Positions 7,594 through 16,024 of a stretch of 64,000 bases of DNA are shown piece after piece. The DNA is from Apibacter raozihei (lineage in GTDB: Bacteria > Bacteroidota > Bacteroidia > Flavobacteriales > Weeksellaceae). The number at the start of each line of letters is the position of its first letter. Position 1 is the stretch's first letter. The notes below the pieces were generated by a model that was given only the letters and a program-made list of their open reading frames with translations, made no database searches and was not told the origin of the DNA. The translations under genes and the position numbers were made by a program. The stretch lies in the NCBI RefSeq assembly GCF_004014855.1, contig NZ_CP034930.1:744001-808000 (forward strand), read 5' to 3'.

Positions 7594-9351
7594 ATGAGTG
7601 CTTTAAAGACTTTAAATCCTTATTTTTATAAACATAAAAGATTACTCTTCTTAGGAATTGTTTTTATTACTCTTGCTAATTTCCTGACAATTTACCCTGT
7701 AAAATTTGTAGGCAAAGCCATTAATATAATTGCTGAAACTCTCAAAAACACAAAAATTACTGATGAAAATGCATTGTACAAACAATTATTAATTTATGGT
7801 GGTATTATTGTATTAGCTCCTATTCTATCTGGAATCATGAAGTTTTATATGAGGCAAACTATCATTGTAACTTCACGAAAAATTGAATTTGAACTAAAAA
7901 ACAATATTTATAAACATTATCAGATTTTGTCTTTCACTTTCCTGAAAAAATCAAAAGTAGGAGATTTAATGAACCGGATCAGTGAAGACGTGGTAAACGT
8001 ACGGCAATATTTAGGTCCCGGAATTATGTACAGCATTAATTTGGTGATCATGCTGATCATTGTGTTATTTTATATGCTTCTATCAGATCCTATAATGACA
8101 TTGTATGCTCTTCTACCTCTTCCTTTTCTTTCTTATTTTATTTACCGTCAAAGCACAATTATCAATAAAAAGACTAAAATCGTTCAGGAAAAACAGTCAA
8201 ATCTTTCTTCATTTGTGCAGGATTCATTTTCGGGTATACGAGTTATTAAATCTTTCACTCAGGAAAATAATGTAATTTCAAAATATATTTCCCGCTCCAA
8301 TGAATATAGAGAAAAATCATTATCGCTAGCATCAACAGAAGCATTTTTTTCTCCACTCATGCTTCTTATCATAGGATTAAGTAATCTCTTTATACTTTAT
8401 ATAGGTGGGCAACGTTATATTAGCGGCAAAATTGATGTAGGAACCATAACAGACTTTTTTCTTTACCTAAACATTCTTATATGGCCATTTACAGCCTTAG
8501 GATGGGTTACCTCTATGACAAGGAGAGCTGAGGCGTCTATGGAACGAATCAATGAATTTTTAGATGTTAAAGAAGATATTATTAACAATAATTATAATAT
8601 ATACCCTATTACAGGAAACATAAAATTTGAAAATGTAAGCTATACATACCCTAACACAGGCATAAAAGCACTAAACTCTATATCATTCGAAATAAAAGCC
8701 GGAGAAACAGTTATTTTTATGGGTAAGACCGGCTCTGGTAAATCTACTATCACCTTATTATTAGAGCGTCTCATTGAACCAGACTCTGGTACTATATATA
8801 TAGATCAAATACCTTTAAATAAACACAATCTTGAATTAATACGAGAAAAAACAGGATATGTGCCTCAGGAAAATTTTCTTTTTTCAGACACTATATATAA
8901 TAATATAGCATACGGTATAGAAAATCCCACTTTAGAAAAAGTAGAAAAGTATGCCAGACAGGCAGAAATCGATTCCAATATTATTGAATTTAAAGATAAA
9001 TATCAAACTGAAATCGGTGAAAGAGGAGTTACTTTATCCGGTGGTCAAAAACAACGTATTTCCATAGCCCGAGCTTTAATTAAAGATCCTACAATTTTCT
9101 TATTCGATGACAGCCTTTCTGCTGTAGATACAGAAACAGAGGAAAAAATATTATCTAATATTGAGAATGATATGGATGTTAAAACCACTATAATTATAAC
9201 TCACCGGGTGTCTTCGGCTAAAAATGCAAACCGTATTATAATTCTGGAAAAAGGGAGAATTGCTGAAACAGGTTCTCATAGGGAATTAATGGATTTACAA
9301 GGCTTATATTCAGATTTATATAAAAAACAAATCACCGAGCAACAATCATAA
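7594..9351 (+). CDS. ABC exporter, fused membrane and ATPase domains
   Basis: 585-residue half-transporter of the MsbA/MdlB type that should work as a dimer in the inner membrane. Residues 1-310 hold six membrane helices (ABC transmembrane domain type 1). The ATPase domain has Walker A GKTGSGKST (about 376-384), Q-loop VPQENFLF, signature LSGGQKQR (about 481) and Walker B IFLFDDSLSAVD. All catalytic residues are present. The substrate (lipid, drug or peptide) cannot be told from sequence. It is transcribed alone, with a very short or absent leader. Confidence 0.92.
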   Translation: MSALKTLNPYFYKHKRLLFLGIVFITLANFLTIYPVKFVGKAINIIAETLKNTKITDENALYKQLLIYGGIIVLAPILSGIMKFYMRQTIIVTSRKIEFELKNNIYKHYQILSFTFLKKSKVGDLMNRISEDVVNVRQYLGPGIMYSINLVIMLIIVLFYMLLSDPIMTLYALLPLPFLSYFIYRQSTIINKKTKIVQEKQSNLSSFVQDSFSGIRVIKSFTQENNVISKYISRSNEYREKSLSLASTEAFFSPLMLLIIGLSNLFILYIGGQRYISGKIDVGTITDFFLYLNILIWPFTALGWVTSMTRRAEASMERINEFLDVKEDIINNNYNIYPITGNIKFENVSYTYPNTGIKALNSISFEIKAGETVIFMGKTGSGKSTITLLLERLIEPDSGTIYIDQIPLNKHNLELIREKTGYVPQENFLFSDTIYNNIAYGIENPTLEKVEKYARQAEIDSNIIEFKDKYQTEIGERGVTLSGGQKQRISIARALIKDPTIFLFDDSLSAVDTETEEKILSNIENDMDVKTTIIITHRVSSAKNANRIIILEKGRIAETGSHRELMDLQGLYSDLYKKQITEQQS

Positions 9352-9359
9352 AAAAACAA

Positions 9360-9390
9360 TTGTGTGTATACGAGTATTTTTATACTTTTG
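9360..9390 (+). promoter_or_regulatory. Promoter of the DUF3276 gene
   Basis: TTG at 9360-9362, 20 bases, TACTTTTG at 9383-9390. Predicted leader is about 70 bases before ATG 9468. Confidence 0.7.
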
Positions 9391-9467
9391 TCCCGTTCAA
9401 ATAAGCAAAAGATAAATAATTTATTTTTTTGATACCTATATCAAGTAAATAGAAACTAAAATTAAAT

Positions 9468-9854
9468 ATGATGAATGATTTAGAAAATGTAGAGAAGAAA
9501 GAAAATGAAATTTTCTCTAAAGTGTTAAGAGCTGGTAAAAGAACTTATTTTTTTGATGTAAGAGAAACTAAAGCTGGAGATTATTATTTAACAATTACTG
9601 AAAGTAAAAAAAATGTATCTGAAGAAGGATCTATGGGATTCAAAAAATTTAAAATCTATCTTTACAAAGAAGATTTTAAAAATTTTAAAGATATACTAGA
9701 AGAAACCACTTCATTCATCATAAAAGAAACAGGAGAAAAAGTTATTTCTGAAAGACATCGCGATGACTTTCATCTTCAGGCAGATGAAAACAAAACTACT
9801 CCTAACCCTGCCAATATTTCCAACTACACAAACGTAGATTTTGAAGACATTTAA
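9468..9854 (+). CDS. DUF3276 / PUR-domain nucleic-acid-binding protein
   Basis: 128-residue protein whose core (EIFSKVLRAGKRTYFFDVRETKAGDYYLTI, residues about 14-43, and KFKIYLYKEDF further on) matches the bacterial PUR-alpha-like family DUF3276, small dimeric single-strand DNA/RNA binding proteins widespread in Bacteroidota. The C-terminal 30 residues are low-complexity and acidic. ATGATG gives two possible starts one codon apart. It has its own promoter and terminator. The physiological target is unknown. Confidence 0.88.
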   Translation: MMNDLENVEKKENEIFSKVLRAGKRTYFFDVRETKAGDYYLTITESKKNVSEEGSMGFKKFKIYLYKEDFKNFKDILEETTSFIIKETGEKVISERHRDDFHLQADENKTTPNPANISNYTNVDFEDI

Positions 9855-9882
9855 TAATTATCACAAATTATAATAAAAAAAT

Positions 9883-9917
9883 AACAGGCCTGGATAAACT
9901 ATATCAGGCCTGTTTTA
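9883..9917 (+). terminator. Terminator after the DUF3276 gene
   Basis: Stem AACAGGCCTG (9883-9892) and CAGGCCTGTT (9905-9914), a 12-base loop, and a short T tail. Confidence 0.8.
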
Positions 9918-10084
9918 TCTTAAAGAAGATACTCCTATAACAATAAATATCACATAAAATTTATTAACTTTTATTTAACACTTATACGGAGTGTGTTAAA
10001 TATATCTAAAAAAAGTTAAATTAGTCTTCTTATTGGTGTGTGTATTAGTACTTTTGGTCTGCTAAAAAAATATTTCATCCCAAT

Positions 10085-10804
10085 ATGAGGTCTGTATTCA
10101 AATTATTTACTGTTTTATTCATCGTATCAGCAACAACAACTTCTTGTGTTTCCAATTATGTTGTGAGCAACAATTCTTATAAATACCCTTCCACCAATGA
10201 ATTTTTATTAGTTCATAATTTTGGTTCTAGAGCTAAAGGGCCTAATGTTGCTAAAGTAGATGAAAAAGCATTAATTTCAGACAACTCTCTGGTTAGTGAC
10301 AATTCTCTAATAGAAAATATCAATATTTATGCCGAAAAGTCTTTTACAAAAGAAGCATATAATTTAATTACAGAAGCTAAAACTTATCTGGGTACTCCTT
10401 ACCGTTATGGAGGAACAACCAGAAACGGTATTGACTGTTCTTCATTTGTTCAACATGTTTTCGATGCTTTCGATATCTCATTACCAAGAACATCTGCTAT
10501 GCAATCGCAACAAGGAACATGGATATCGAAAGAGGAGCTGAAAAAAGGAGATTTAATATTTTTTGCGCATACACCTAAAAGCAGAGTTTCTCACGTTGGA
10601 ATTGTAGAAAGCGTTAGCCCAAGCGGTGAAATATTTTTCATTCATGCTTCATCTTCACAAGGAGTAACAATTTCATCTCTGGACATGGCTTACTGGAAAA
10701 AAAGATTCAGAGCAGGAAAAAGAGTGTTAAAAGAAATTGAGGATAATCAAATTAATACTGAAGCACAACAAGACGATATAAGATTTGTTAAAGCTACTTT
10801 TTAA
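10085..10804 (+). CDS. NlpC/P60 cysteine endopeptidase lipoprotein
   Basis: 239-residue lipoprotein: signal peptide with lipobox SATTTSC (Cys21), then about 60 variable residues, then an NlpC/P60 domain. The catalytic triad is visible as Cys118 in GIDCSSFV, His170 in VSHVGIV and His187 in IFFIHASS. Family members cut cell-wall peptides (gamma-D-Glu to diaminopimelate) in the periplasm. The domain opening YLGTPYRYGG is typical of Spr/MepS-type enzymes. TACTTTTG at 10049-10056 is a plausible -7 element. The TPP riboswitch starts 18 bases after the stop, so the two units are distinct. Confidence 0.92.
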   Translation: MRSVFKLFTVLFIVSATTTSCVSNYVVSNNSYKYPSTNEFLLVHNFGSRAKGPNVAKVDEKALISDNSLVSDNSLIENINIYAEKSFTKEAYNLITEAKTYLGTPYRYGGTTRNGIDCSSFVQHVFDAFDISLPRTSAMQSQQGTWISKEELKKGDLIFFAHTPKSRVSHVGIVESVSPSGEIFFIHASSSQGVTISSLDMAYWKKRFRAGKRVLKEIEDNQINTEAQQDDIRFVKATF

Positions 10805-10821
10805 TTAAGTATACAAAATAT

Positions 10822-10896
10822 AAAAAGGGGTGCTGTTACTAACGGCTGAGATTATACCCTAAGAACCTGGGCAAGTAATGTTGCCAAGGGAAATCT
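10822..10896 (+). ncRNA. TPP (thi-box) riboswitch aptamer
   Basis: Conserved TPP aptamer blocks occur in order: GGGGTGC (10827-10833), CTGAGA (10846-10851), ACCC (10856-10859), GAACCTGG (10863-10870), and AAGGGAAA (10886-10893). P2 forms between GGGT and ACCC; P3 is a short CTGTTACTAACGG arm. The usual closing P1 helix is weak. It lies 90 bases before a TonB receptor gene, so thiamine pyrophosphate should repress that gene. Confidence 0.93.
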
Positions 10897-10908
10897 TAGA
10901 ATTAGATT

Positions 10909-10940
10909 AAGGTTTCAAAAATTGAAGCCTTTATTTATTT
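10909..10940 (+). terminator. Terminator hairpin in the TPP riboswitch expression platform
   Basis: Stem AAGGTTTCAA (10909-10918) and TTGAAGCCTT (10922-10931) with an AAA loop and one G-U pair, followed by TATTTATTT. It lies between the aptamer and the start codon at 10986, as in transcription-terminating switches. The tail is interrupted by A, so efficiency is uncertain. Confidence 0.6.
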
Positions 10941-10954
10941 AATCCTATATAAAA

Positions 10955-10967
10955 CACCCCCTTTTTT
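10955..10967 (+). promoter_or_regulatory. Anti-aptamer strand complementary to the TPP aptamer 5' arm
   Basis: CACCCCC followed by six T can pair with AAAAAGGGGTG at 10822-10832 (11 bp with one bulged C). That pairing would compete with aptamer helix P2. It ends 18 bases before the start codon. Function is inferred. Confidence 0.45.
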
Positions 10968-10985
10968 ATTATTAAAATTAATAAT

Positions 10986-13115
10986 ATGAAAAAAAGGGAT
11001 TTTATTTTTATTAGCATTTTGACAGGCTGCTACGTGAACGCTCAGGTAAAAAAAGATTCAATACAGCTCGAAAATATTGTAGTTACTGCTAAAGCTCCTA
11101 TAAGTAGAGAACGTATAGGTAAAAAACAACTTGAAAGCAAAAATTTAGGTCAGGACATTCCTTCTTTATTAAAAAATAATTTATCCGTAGTATCTTCTTC
11201 AGATGCAGGTAATAGTGTTGGATATACGGGAATGAGAATCAGAGGCAGTGATCAAACCCGCATTAATGTAACTTTAAATGGCGTACCTGTCAATGATGCT
11301 GAATCGCAAGGTCCTTTTTGGATTAATATGCCCGATTTAGCTTCTTCAGTTTCAAACCTGACAATACAACGAGGAGTAGGTACTTCAACTGAAGGAACCG
11401 GTTCATTTGGTGCCAGCATCAATGTAAAAACTCAATCACCCTCATCTACCGCATATTTCCAGACAGATCAGTCTATAGGTTCTTTCAAAACTCATAAGCA
11501 TACTTTTGCAGCAGGAACGGGTAATCTATGGAATGACAAAATAAAAATTGACAGTAGAGTATCATTTATTAAATCTGACGGATATGTAGATCGAGCTTTT
11601 TCCGATTTATTTTCATATTATACTCATGGTGTTTATGAAAAAAATAACACAAAAATAGGTATCATGCTTTTCGGAGGAAAACAAAAGTCATATCAAGCAT
11701 GGAATGGGGTCGATAAAATTCAAATGACCGAACGAAGGACTTTTAACAGCAGCGGGGCAATTTATGATGAAAACGGCAATATTAAGCGATATTACAACAA
11801 CGAAACTGATAATTATAAACAAGAGCATTATCATTTATATTTTGAACAACAATTGAATATTTATTGGAAATTAAGTTCTACCTTATTTGTTACTAAGGGA
11901 GAAGGATATTATGAAGAATATAAGCAAAACTCAAAATTAATTAATTACAAAATTACCCCTATAGTTATTGGGAATGAAACGATAACTTCTTCTGACTTGA
12001 TCAGAAGGCAGTGGTTAGATAATGTTTTTTACGGAACGACTAACCGCCTCTCTGCTTCATTCGAAAAATGGAAAATTGAAATAGGTCTTGGGGCAAATAT
12101 TTATGATGGAGATCATTTTGGTAATGTTATCTGGGCCGAATATTTTTCCAATAGTCAAAAAGATCATGAGTACTATAGAAACAAGGCTAAAAAGAAAGAA
12201 ATTTCCGGATTTGTAAAATCTATTTATAAAATTACTAAATCTTTGGAATTATTTGGTGATATTCAATATCGAAACATCCATTATAACGGACATGATGCTC
12301 CTGGTGGTGAAAGTATTTATAAAAACGGAGGGCCTTTAAGTTTCAGTGAAAATTATAATTTTATAAATCCAAAAATTGGAACTTCTTATGATTTTAATAA
12401 CGGAAATTTGTATTTAACCTATGGTCTTGCACAAAGAGAACCCAGCAGAAACGATATTTTAAACAATACTCACGTTAAACCAGAACTTTTACATAATATA
12501 GAATTAGGAATTAAACAAAATTTAAACTCATTTTCGTATTCAGCGAATTGGTACGGTATGTATTATATAGATCAATTAATTCTTAGTGGTAAAATTAATG
12601 ACGTAGGTACATTTATCCGAGAAAATAGTGGTAAAAGTTTTCGAACCGGAATTGAACTTTCTGCAGGATATCAATTATCTCCAGCAATAAGTATGAATGC
12701 AAATTCAACCTGGAGCATCAATAAAAATATAAATTTTAAAAAAGAAACCGAAGGAACTATAATTAACCTAGGAAATACGGATATTGCTTTTTCACCCAAC
12801 TATATTGGGAATTTTATTATTGACTGGAAAGCATTAGAAAACTTCACCATACACTGGGCCAATCAATATGTAAGCAGCCAGTTTCTTACCAATGAAGAGC
12901 CTAGAAATGGTAAATTGGACGGATATTTTACTTCTGATTTTATTTTTGAATATTCTCCTAAATTTTTAAAAGTCAATAATTTCAGTATAAAACTTCTGCT
13001 TAATAATATTTTTAATAATTTATACGAAAATAATGGCTATTATTATGATGATACCCCTTATTATTATCCACAAAGTGGTTTTAATTTTCTGACGGGTATT
13101 AGCATTAAAATATGA
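10986..13115 (+). CDS. TonB-dependent outer-membrane receptor, probably for thiamine or a precursor
   Basis: 709-residue outer-membrane beta-barrel with N-terminal signal peptide (ending near residue 20, NAQ), plug domain (IVVTAKAP, then MRIRGSDQTRINVTLNGVPVND) and barrel strands to an amphipathic C-terminus (FLTGISIKI). It lacks the carboxypeptidase-like N-terminal domain of SusC proteins, and no TonB-box-unlike oddity is seen. The TPP riboswitch just upstream ties it to thiamine supply, so the likely cargo is thiamine, a phosphate ester or a pyrimidine/thiazole precursor. No thiamine biosynthesis gene or inner-membrane transporter lies in the window. Cargo is an inference from regulation. 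Confidence 0.88.
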   Translation: MKKRDFIFISILTGCYVNAQVKKDSIQLENIVVTAKAPISRERIGKKQLESKNLGQDIPSLLKNNLSVVSSSDAGNSVGYTGMRIRGSDQTRINVTLNGVPVNDAESQGPFWINMPDLASSVSNLTIQRGVGTSTEGTGSFGASINVKTQSPSSTAYFQTDQSIGSFKTHKHTFAAGTGNLWNDKIKIDSRVSFIKSDGYVDRAFSDLFSYYTHGVYEKNNTKIGIMLFGGKQKSYQAWNGVDKIQMTERRTFNSSGAIYDENGNIKRYYNNETDNYKQEHYHLYFEQQLNIYWKLSSTLFVTKGEGYYEEYKQNSKLINYKITPIVIGNETITSSDLIRRQWLDNVFYGTTNRLSASFEKWKIEIGLGANIYDGDHFGNVIWAEYFSNSQKDHEYYRNKAKKKEISGFVKSIYKITKSLELFGDIQYRNIHYNGHDAPGGESIYKNGGPLSFSENYNFINPKIGTSYDFNNGNLYLTYGLAQREPSRNDILNNTHVKPELLHNIELGIKQNLNSFSYSANWYGMYYIDQLILSGKINDVGTFIRENSGKSFRTGIELSAGYQLSPAISMNANSTWSINKNINFKKETEGTIINLGNTDIAFSPNYIGNFIIDWKALENFTIHWANQYVSSQFLTNEEPRNGKLDGYFTSDFIFEYSPKFLKVNNFSIKLLLNNIFNNLYENNGYYYDDTPYYYPQSGFNFLTGISIKI

Positions 13116-13161
13116 TCAAAATTATTTTGTACCGCATCTTTTGTTAAAAATTTTAAATTGA

Positions 13162-13192
13162 TTGATTATGTTAGCTTAAATAGCTAATTTTG
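13162..13192 (+). promoter_or_regulatory. Promoter of the thioredoxin-like gene
   Basis: TTG at 13162-13164, 20 bases, TAATTTTG at 13185-13192. It ends 16 bases before ATG 13209, so the gene can be expressed apart from the riboswitch-controlled receptor. Confidence 0.7.
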
Positions 13193-13208
13193 CATCAAAT
13201 AGTCAGTT

Positions 13209-13697
13209 ATGAAAAATATTATATGCTATATACTATTCATGGTATCTATACATCTTTTTTCTCAGGAAAATGATTTAATACAATGGAAATCTATACAACA
13301 GGCAGACAGTATTCAACAAAAGGGAGATCAGAGACTTATTCTTGTAGATATTTATACTGAATGGTGCGGTCCGTGTAAACTTATGGATCGTTATACTTTT
13401 CATGATCAAAAAGTAGTTGATTACATTAATGAAAATTTCATTCCTGTGAAATTTAATGCTGAATCTAAGGAGAATGTCACATTTAAAGGAAAAAGCTATC
13501 AATGGGTATCTAATGGAAGAGGTGGTGGAATTCAGGCTCTAGCATATTTTACTTTAGGAGGAGAAGTAAGCTATCCTTCTATAGCACTAATCAATGCCCG
13601 TGGAGAAACCGTATTTGTTATTACCGGATTTTATCAGGCTGATGATTTTCTGGAAACAGTAAAAAATGTAAAAAAAGAAATAATTGATAAAATTTAG
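13209..13697 (+). CDS. Periplasmic thioredoxin-fold protein
   Basis: 162 residues with a signal peptide (cleavage near residue 19) and a thioredoxin fold carrying the active site EWCGPCK (Cys53, Cys56). The form is close to the DUF255 / thioredoxin_7 group, in which the WCGPC helix is followed by a YxF element and a cis-Pro loop (here SYPSIALI). Likely a periplasmic disulfide reductase or chaperone; partner unknown. It has its own promoter. Its stop codon overlaps by four bases with the stop of the convergent ComEC gene. Confidence 0.85.
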   Translation: MKNIICYILFMVSIHLFSQENDLIQWKSIQQADSIQQKGDQRLILVDIYTEWCGPCKLMDRYTFHDQKVVDYINENFIPVKFNAESKENVTFKGKSYQWVSNGRGGGIQALAYFTLGGEVSYPSIALINARGETVFVITGFYQADDFLETVKNVKKEIIDKI

Positions 13698-15718
13698 TCT
13701 TTAAATATTTCTTTAAAATATCCTTGATTTTCCACTTTCCATATCTTTGTATTATTCATATTTTCATTTGAATTATCATGGGCATACTTATAATTTACAA
13801 CAATTATTTTTTTAAAATGATTATAAAAAACTGCATTTTTAGTAATTAAATTTTCGGTAAGTATTAAATAATCAACCGATTTTTCATTTACTTTTTTCAA
13901 ATTAAAATTATCAGATACCATTATCGTTTTAGAGTTCCACTGAATCTTTTTATTTTTTAAATAATTATATATATAAATTTTTTTGATTTTTTCTCCGGTC
14001 ATATAAGGTTGCAATATAAATGAATTAATTTTTTTCAGATCCTCTTCTTCATTTTTAAATACTACAAGCTGCTCTCCTTCCCTCAAACCTATCAAAGGTA
14101 AATAATTGTTAAATACCACAATTTCTTTACGATCAGAAAATTGATAGTGATCGATTAATCGTAATATCTGTAAAAAAGAAAGTATTAGTAATAGGTACAA
14201 AAAAAATTTCATTTTTAGATTGATGAATATATACCTTAAGTATAATACGGCACAAAACAATAAAAATAACTCTAATGAACCAATAGATACATTTGAAAGA
14301 TTACAAGATTCCACAGATGAAACACTATGCGTAAACACTACGAGCACTTCTACTAAAAAATTATAAATATGAGAAAAGTACGATTGAATATACGTAGGAA
14401 AATACATAATCAACAATTCTAATATTGAGGAATAAGTAATAATAAAGCTATAAGGAATAATTAGAATGTTTGTAGGTATAGATAGTATCGAAAACTGATG
14501 AAAATGATAAATAACAAATGGAAATGTCCCCAGCTGAGCTGATACGGATATTGCTATAGGCTCTATAAAATAGGTGTTTATTTTATTATTTTTAGTCTTA
14601 CATCTATTTACAAATATAGGAGAAAGCCAAGACATAAAAAATACAGCTATGTAACTCAACTGGAAACCGATGGAGTACAATTCATTAGGATTATATAAAA
14701 GAATAATTATAGCTGATAAAGAAAGACTATGGTAGATATTAGCAGATCTCTTACCTAATACAAAGCAATAATATATTGAGATCATTAGGCACGACCTAAA
14801 AACAGAAGATGATAATCCAACAAATATTCCAAATAGCCAGACAAACACTAAACAAGATAAAATTCGTAATTTGCAATGCTTTCCTTTAAACAAAAATGAC
14901 AGCAAACTGTAAATCATTCCAAATATAAAGGCAACATGCATACCCGAAATAGCTATTAAATGCATTACACCAGATTTGGAATAAGCATCAATGTTCTGTT
15001 TTTTCATATCCGCCCGGTCTCCAAGTAAAAAAGCTTTTAAGAACTCTTTTGAATCTAAACTTAATGTTGATTCTTCTATTTTTTTCACCATTTGCTGATT
15101 AAAATTTTTAATTTTAAACAGGATGGAATTATGAGGCTTATTATCTACTATTTTTTTAACATTGGCTGTTTTTAAAATATAATTACGTTCTAAATATTTT
15201 TTATAATCGAACTGATGTGGATTTAAAGAGCCTTGCGGATCTTTTAATTTCGCTGTCAACACATACTCATCCCCCAAAGTCAGTACAGATTTATATAAAG
15301 CTTTATCCAATAATAATAGCACTTTACCCTCAGTAACTATTTTTTTATTATTACTTGAAATTGATTGGACCTCTGCTGTATACTTTCTAAATTTTTCAGA
15401 TGAATTATTTTGTTCTTCAACAATTACAGTAAGGCATTGCAATTCTTTTTCATTTATAAAGTTTACATAATGGTTGTTTGGAACAAATGAATTTATTTTT
15501 AATACTAAAACTCCTAATATAAACCAGCTAAATAAAATTATTAAAGAATATATGATCTTAAACTTTATCTGTTTCAGTATGAAGAATAAAATAATTAATG
15601 TACTAATAAGTAAAAAACAACAGAGCTTATAAGATAAATCCAAATTTTTACCTAAAAAAATTCCTACAATTAAAAAAAACAAGAAAAAAGAATATGGATG
15701 CTTCCCAATATTTAACAT
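13694..15718 (-). CDS. comEC: ComEC/Rec2-family DNA-uptake channel
   Basis: 674-residue inner-membrane protein with about 10-12 hydrophobic helices. The N-terminal part (residues about 25-190) resembles DUF4131, and the central ComEC channel domain shows LIAISGMHVAFIFG and LLGDR-type text (FLLGDRADM). The C-terminal 110 residues are hydrophilic but lack the HxHxDH metallo-beta-lactamase motif of Gram-positive ComEC, which fits the shorter Bacteroidota form. Expected role: passage of single-stranded DNA into the cytosol in transformation. No other competence gene is adjacent. Confidence 0.88.
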   Translation of the reverse strand: MLNIGKHPYSFFLFFLIVGIFLGKNLDLSYKLCCFLLISTLIILFFILKQIKFKIIYSLIILFSWFILGVLVLKINSFVPNNHYVNFINEKELQCLTVIVEEQNNSSEKFRKYTAEVQSISSNNKKIVTEGKVLLLLDKALYKSVLTLGDEYVLTAKLKDPQGSLNPHQFDYKKYLERNYILKTANVKKIVDNKPHNSILFKIKNFNQQMVKKIEESTLSLDSKEFLKAFLLGDRADMKKQNIDAYSKSGVMHLIAISGMHVAFIFGMIYSLLSFLFKGKHCKLRILSCLVFVWLFGIFVGLSSSVFRSCLMISIYYCFVLGKRSANIYHSLSLSAIIILLYNPNELYSIGFQLSYIAVFFMSWLSPIFVNRCKTKNNKINTYFIEPIAISVSAQLGTFPFVIYHFHQFSILSIPTNILIIPYSFIITYSSILELLIMYFPTYIQSYFSHIYNFLVEVLVVFTHSVSSVESCNLSNVSIGSLELFLLFCAVLYLRYIFINLKMKFFLYLLLILSFLQILRLIDHYQFSDRKEIVVFNNYLPLIGLREGEQLVVFKNEEEDLKKINSFILQPYMTGEKIKKIYIYNYLKNKKIQWNSKTIMVSDNFNLKKVNEKSVDYLILTENLITKNAVFYNHFKKIIVVNYKYAHDNSNENMNNTKIWKVENQGYFKEIFKD

Positions 15719-15948
15719 TCTAAATAAAAATTGTTAAAAAAAATTAAAATTTTCTCTTTGTAAAATACTTAATATATTATATCTCTGATTTTAACTCACT
15801 TAATTAAACTAAAAATACAAGCTATTAATTAAAAGAATAGATAAAAAAGTAAAAATATCATACTAATTTAGCCTTTTTAAATAAAATAAAACTATATTTT
15901 ATACTTTTTTTTAGCGATATTAAGATTTTATTAATTTTTTAACTTAAT
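15719..15948. other. Intergenic region between divergent comEC and TonB receptor
   Basis: Very AT-rich. The plus-strand promoter begins at 15949; the comEC promoter must also lie here but no clear minus-strand TTG/TAnnTTTG pair was found. Nothing else is seen. Confidence 0.45.
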
Positions 15949-15980
15949 TTGTTAAAATTTAATTAATACTATTATTTTTG
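15949..15980 (+). promoter_or_regulatory. Promoter of the second TonB receptor
   Basis: TTG at 15949-15951, 21 bases, TATTTTTG at 15973-15980. Leader of about 38 bases before ATG 16025. Confidence 0.7.
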
Positions 15981-16024
15981 CCATACATAAACAAATCAAC
16001 TTAACTAATATTAAATTATTTTGT

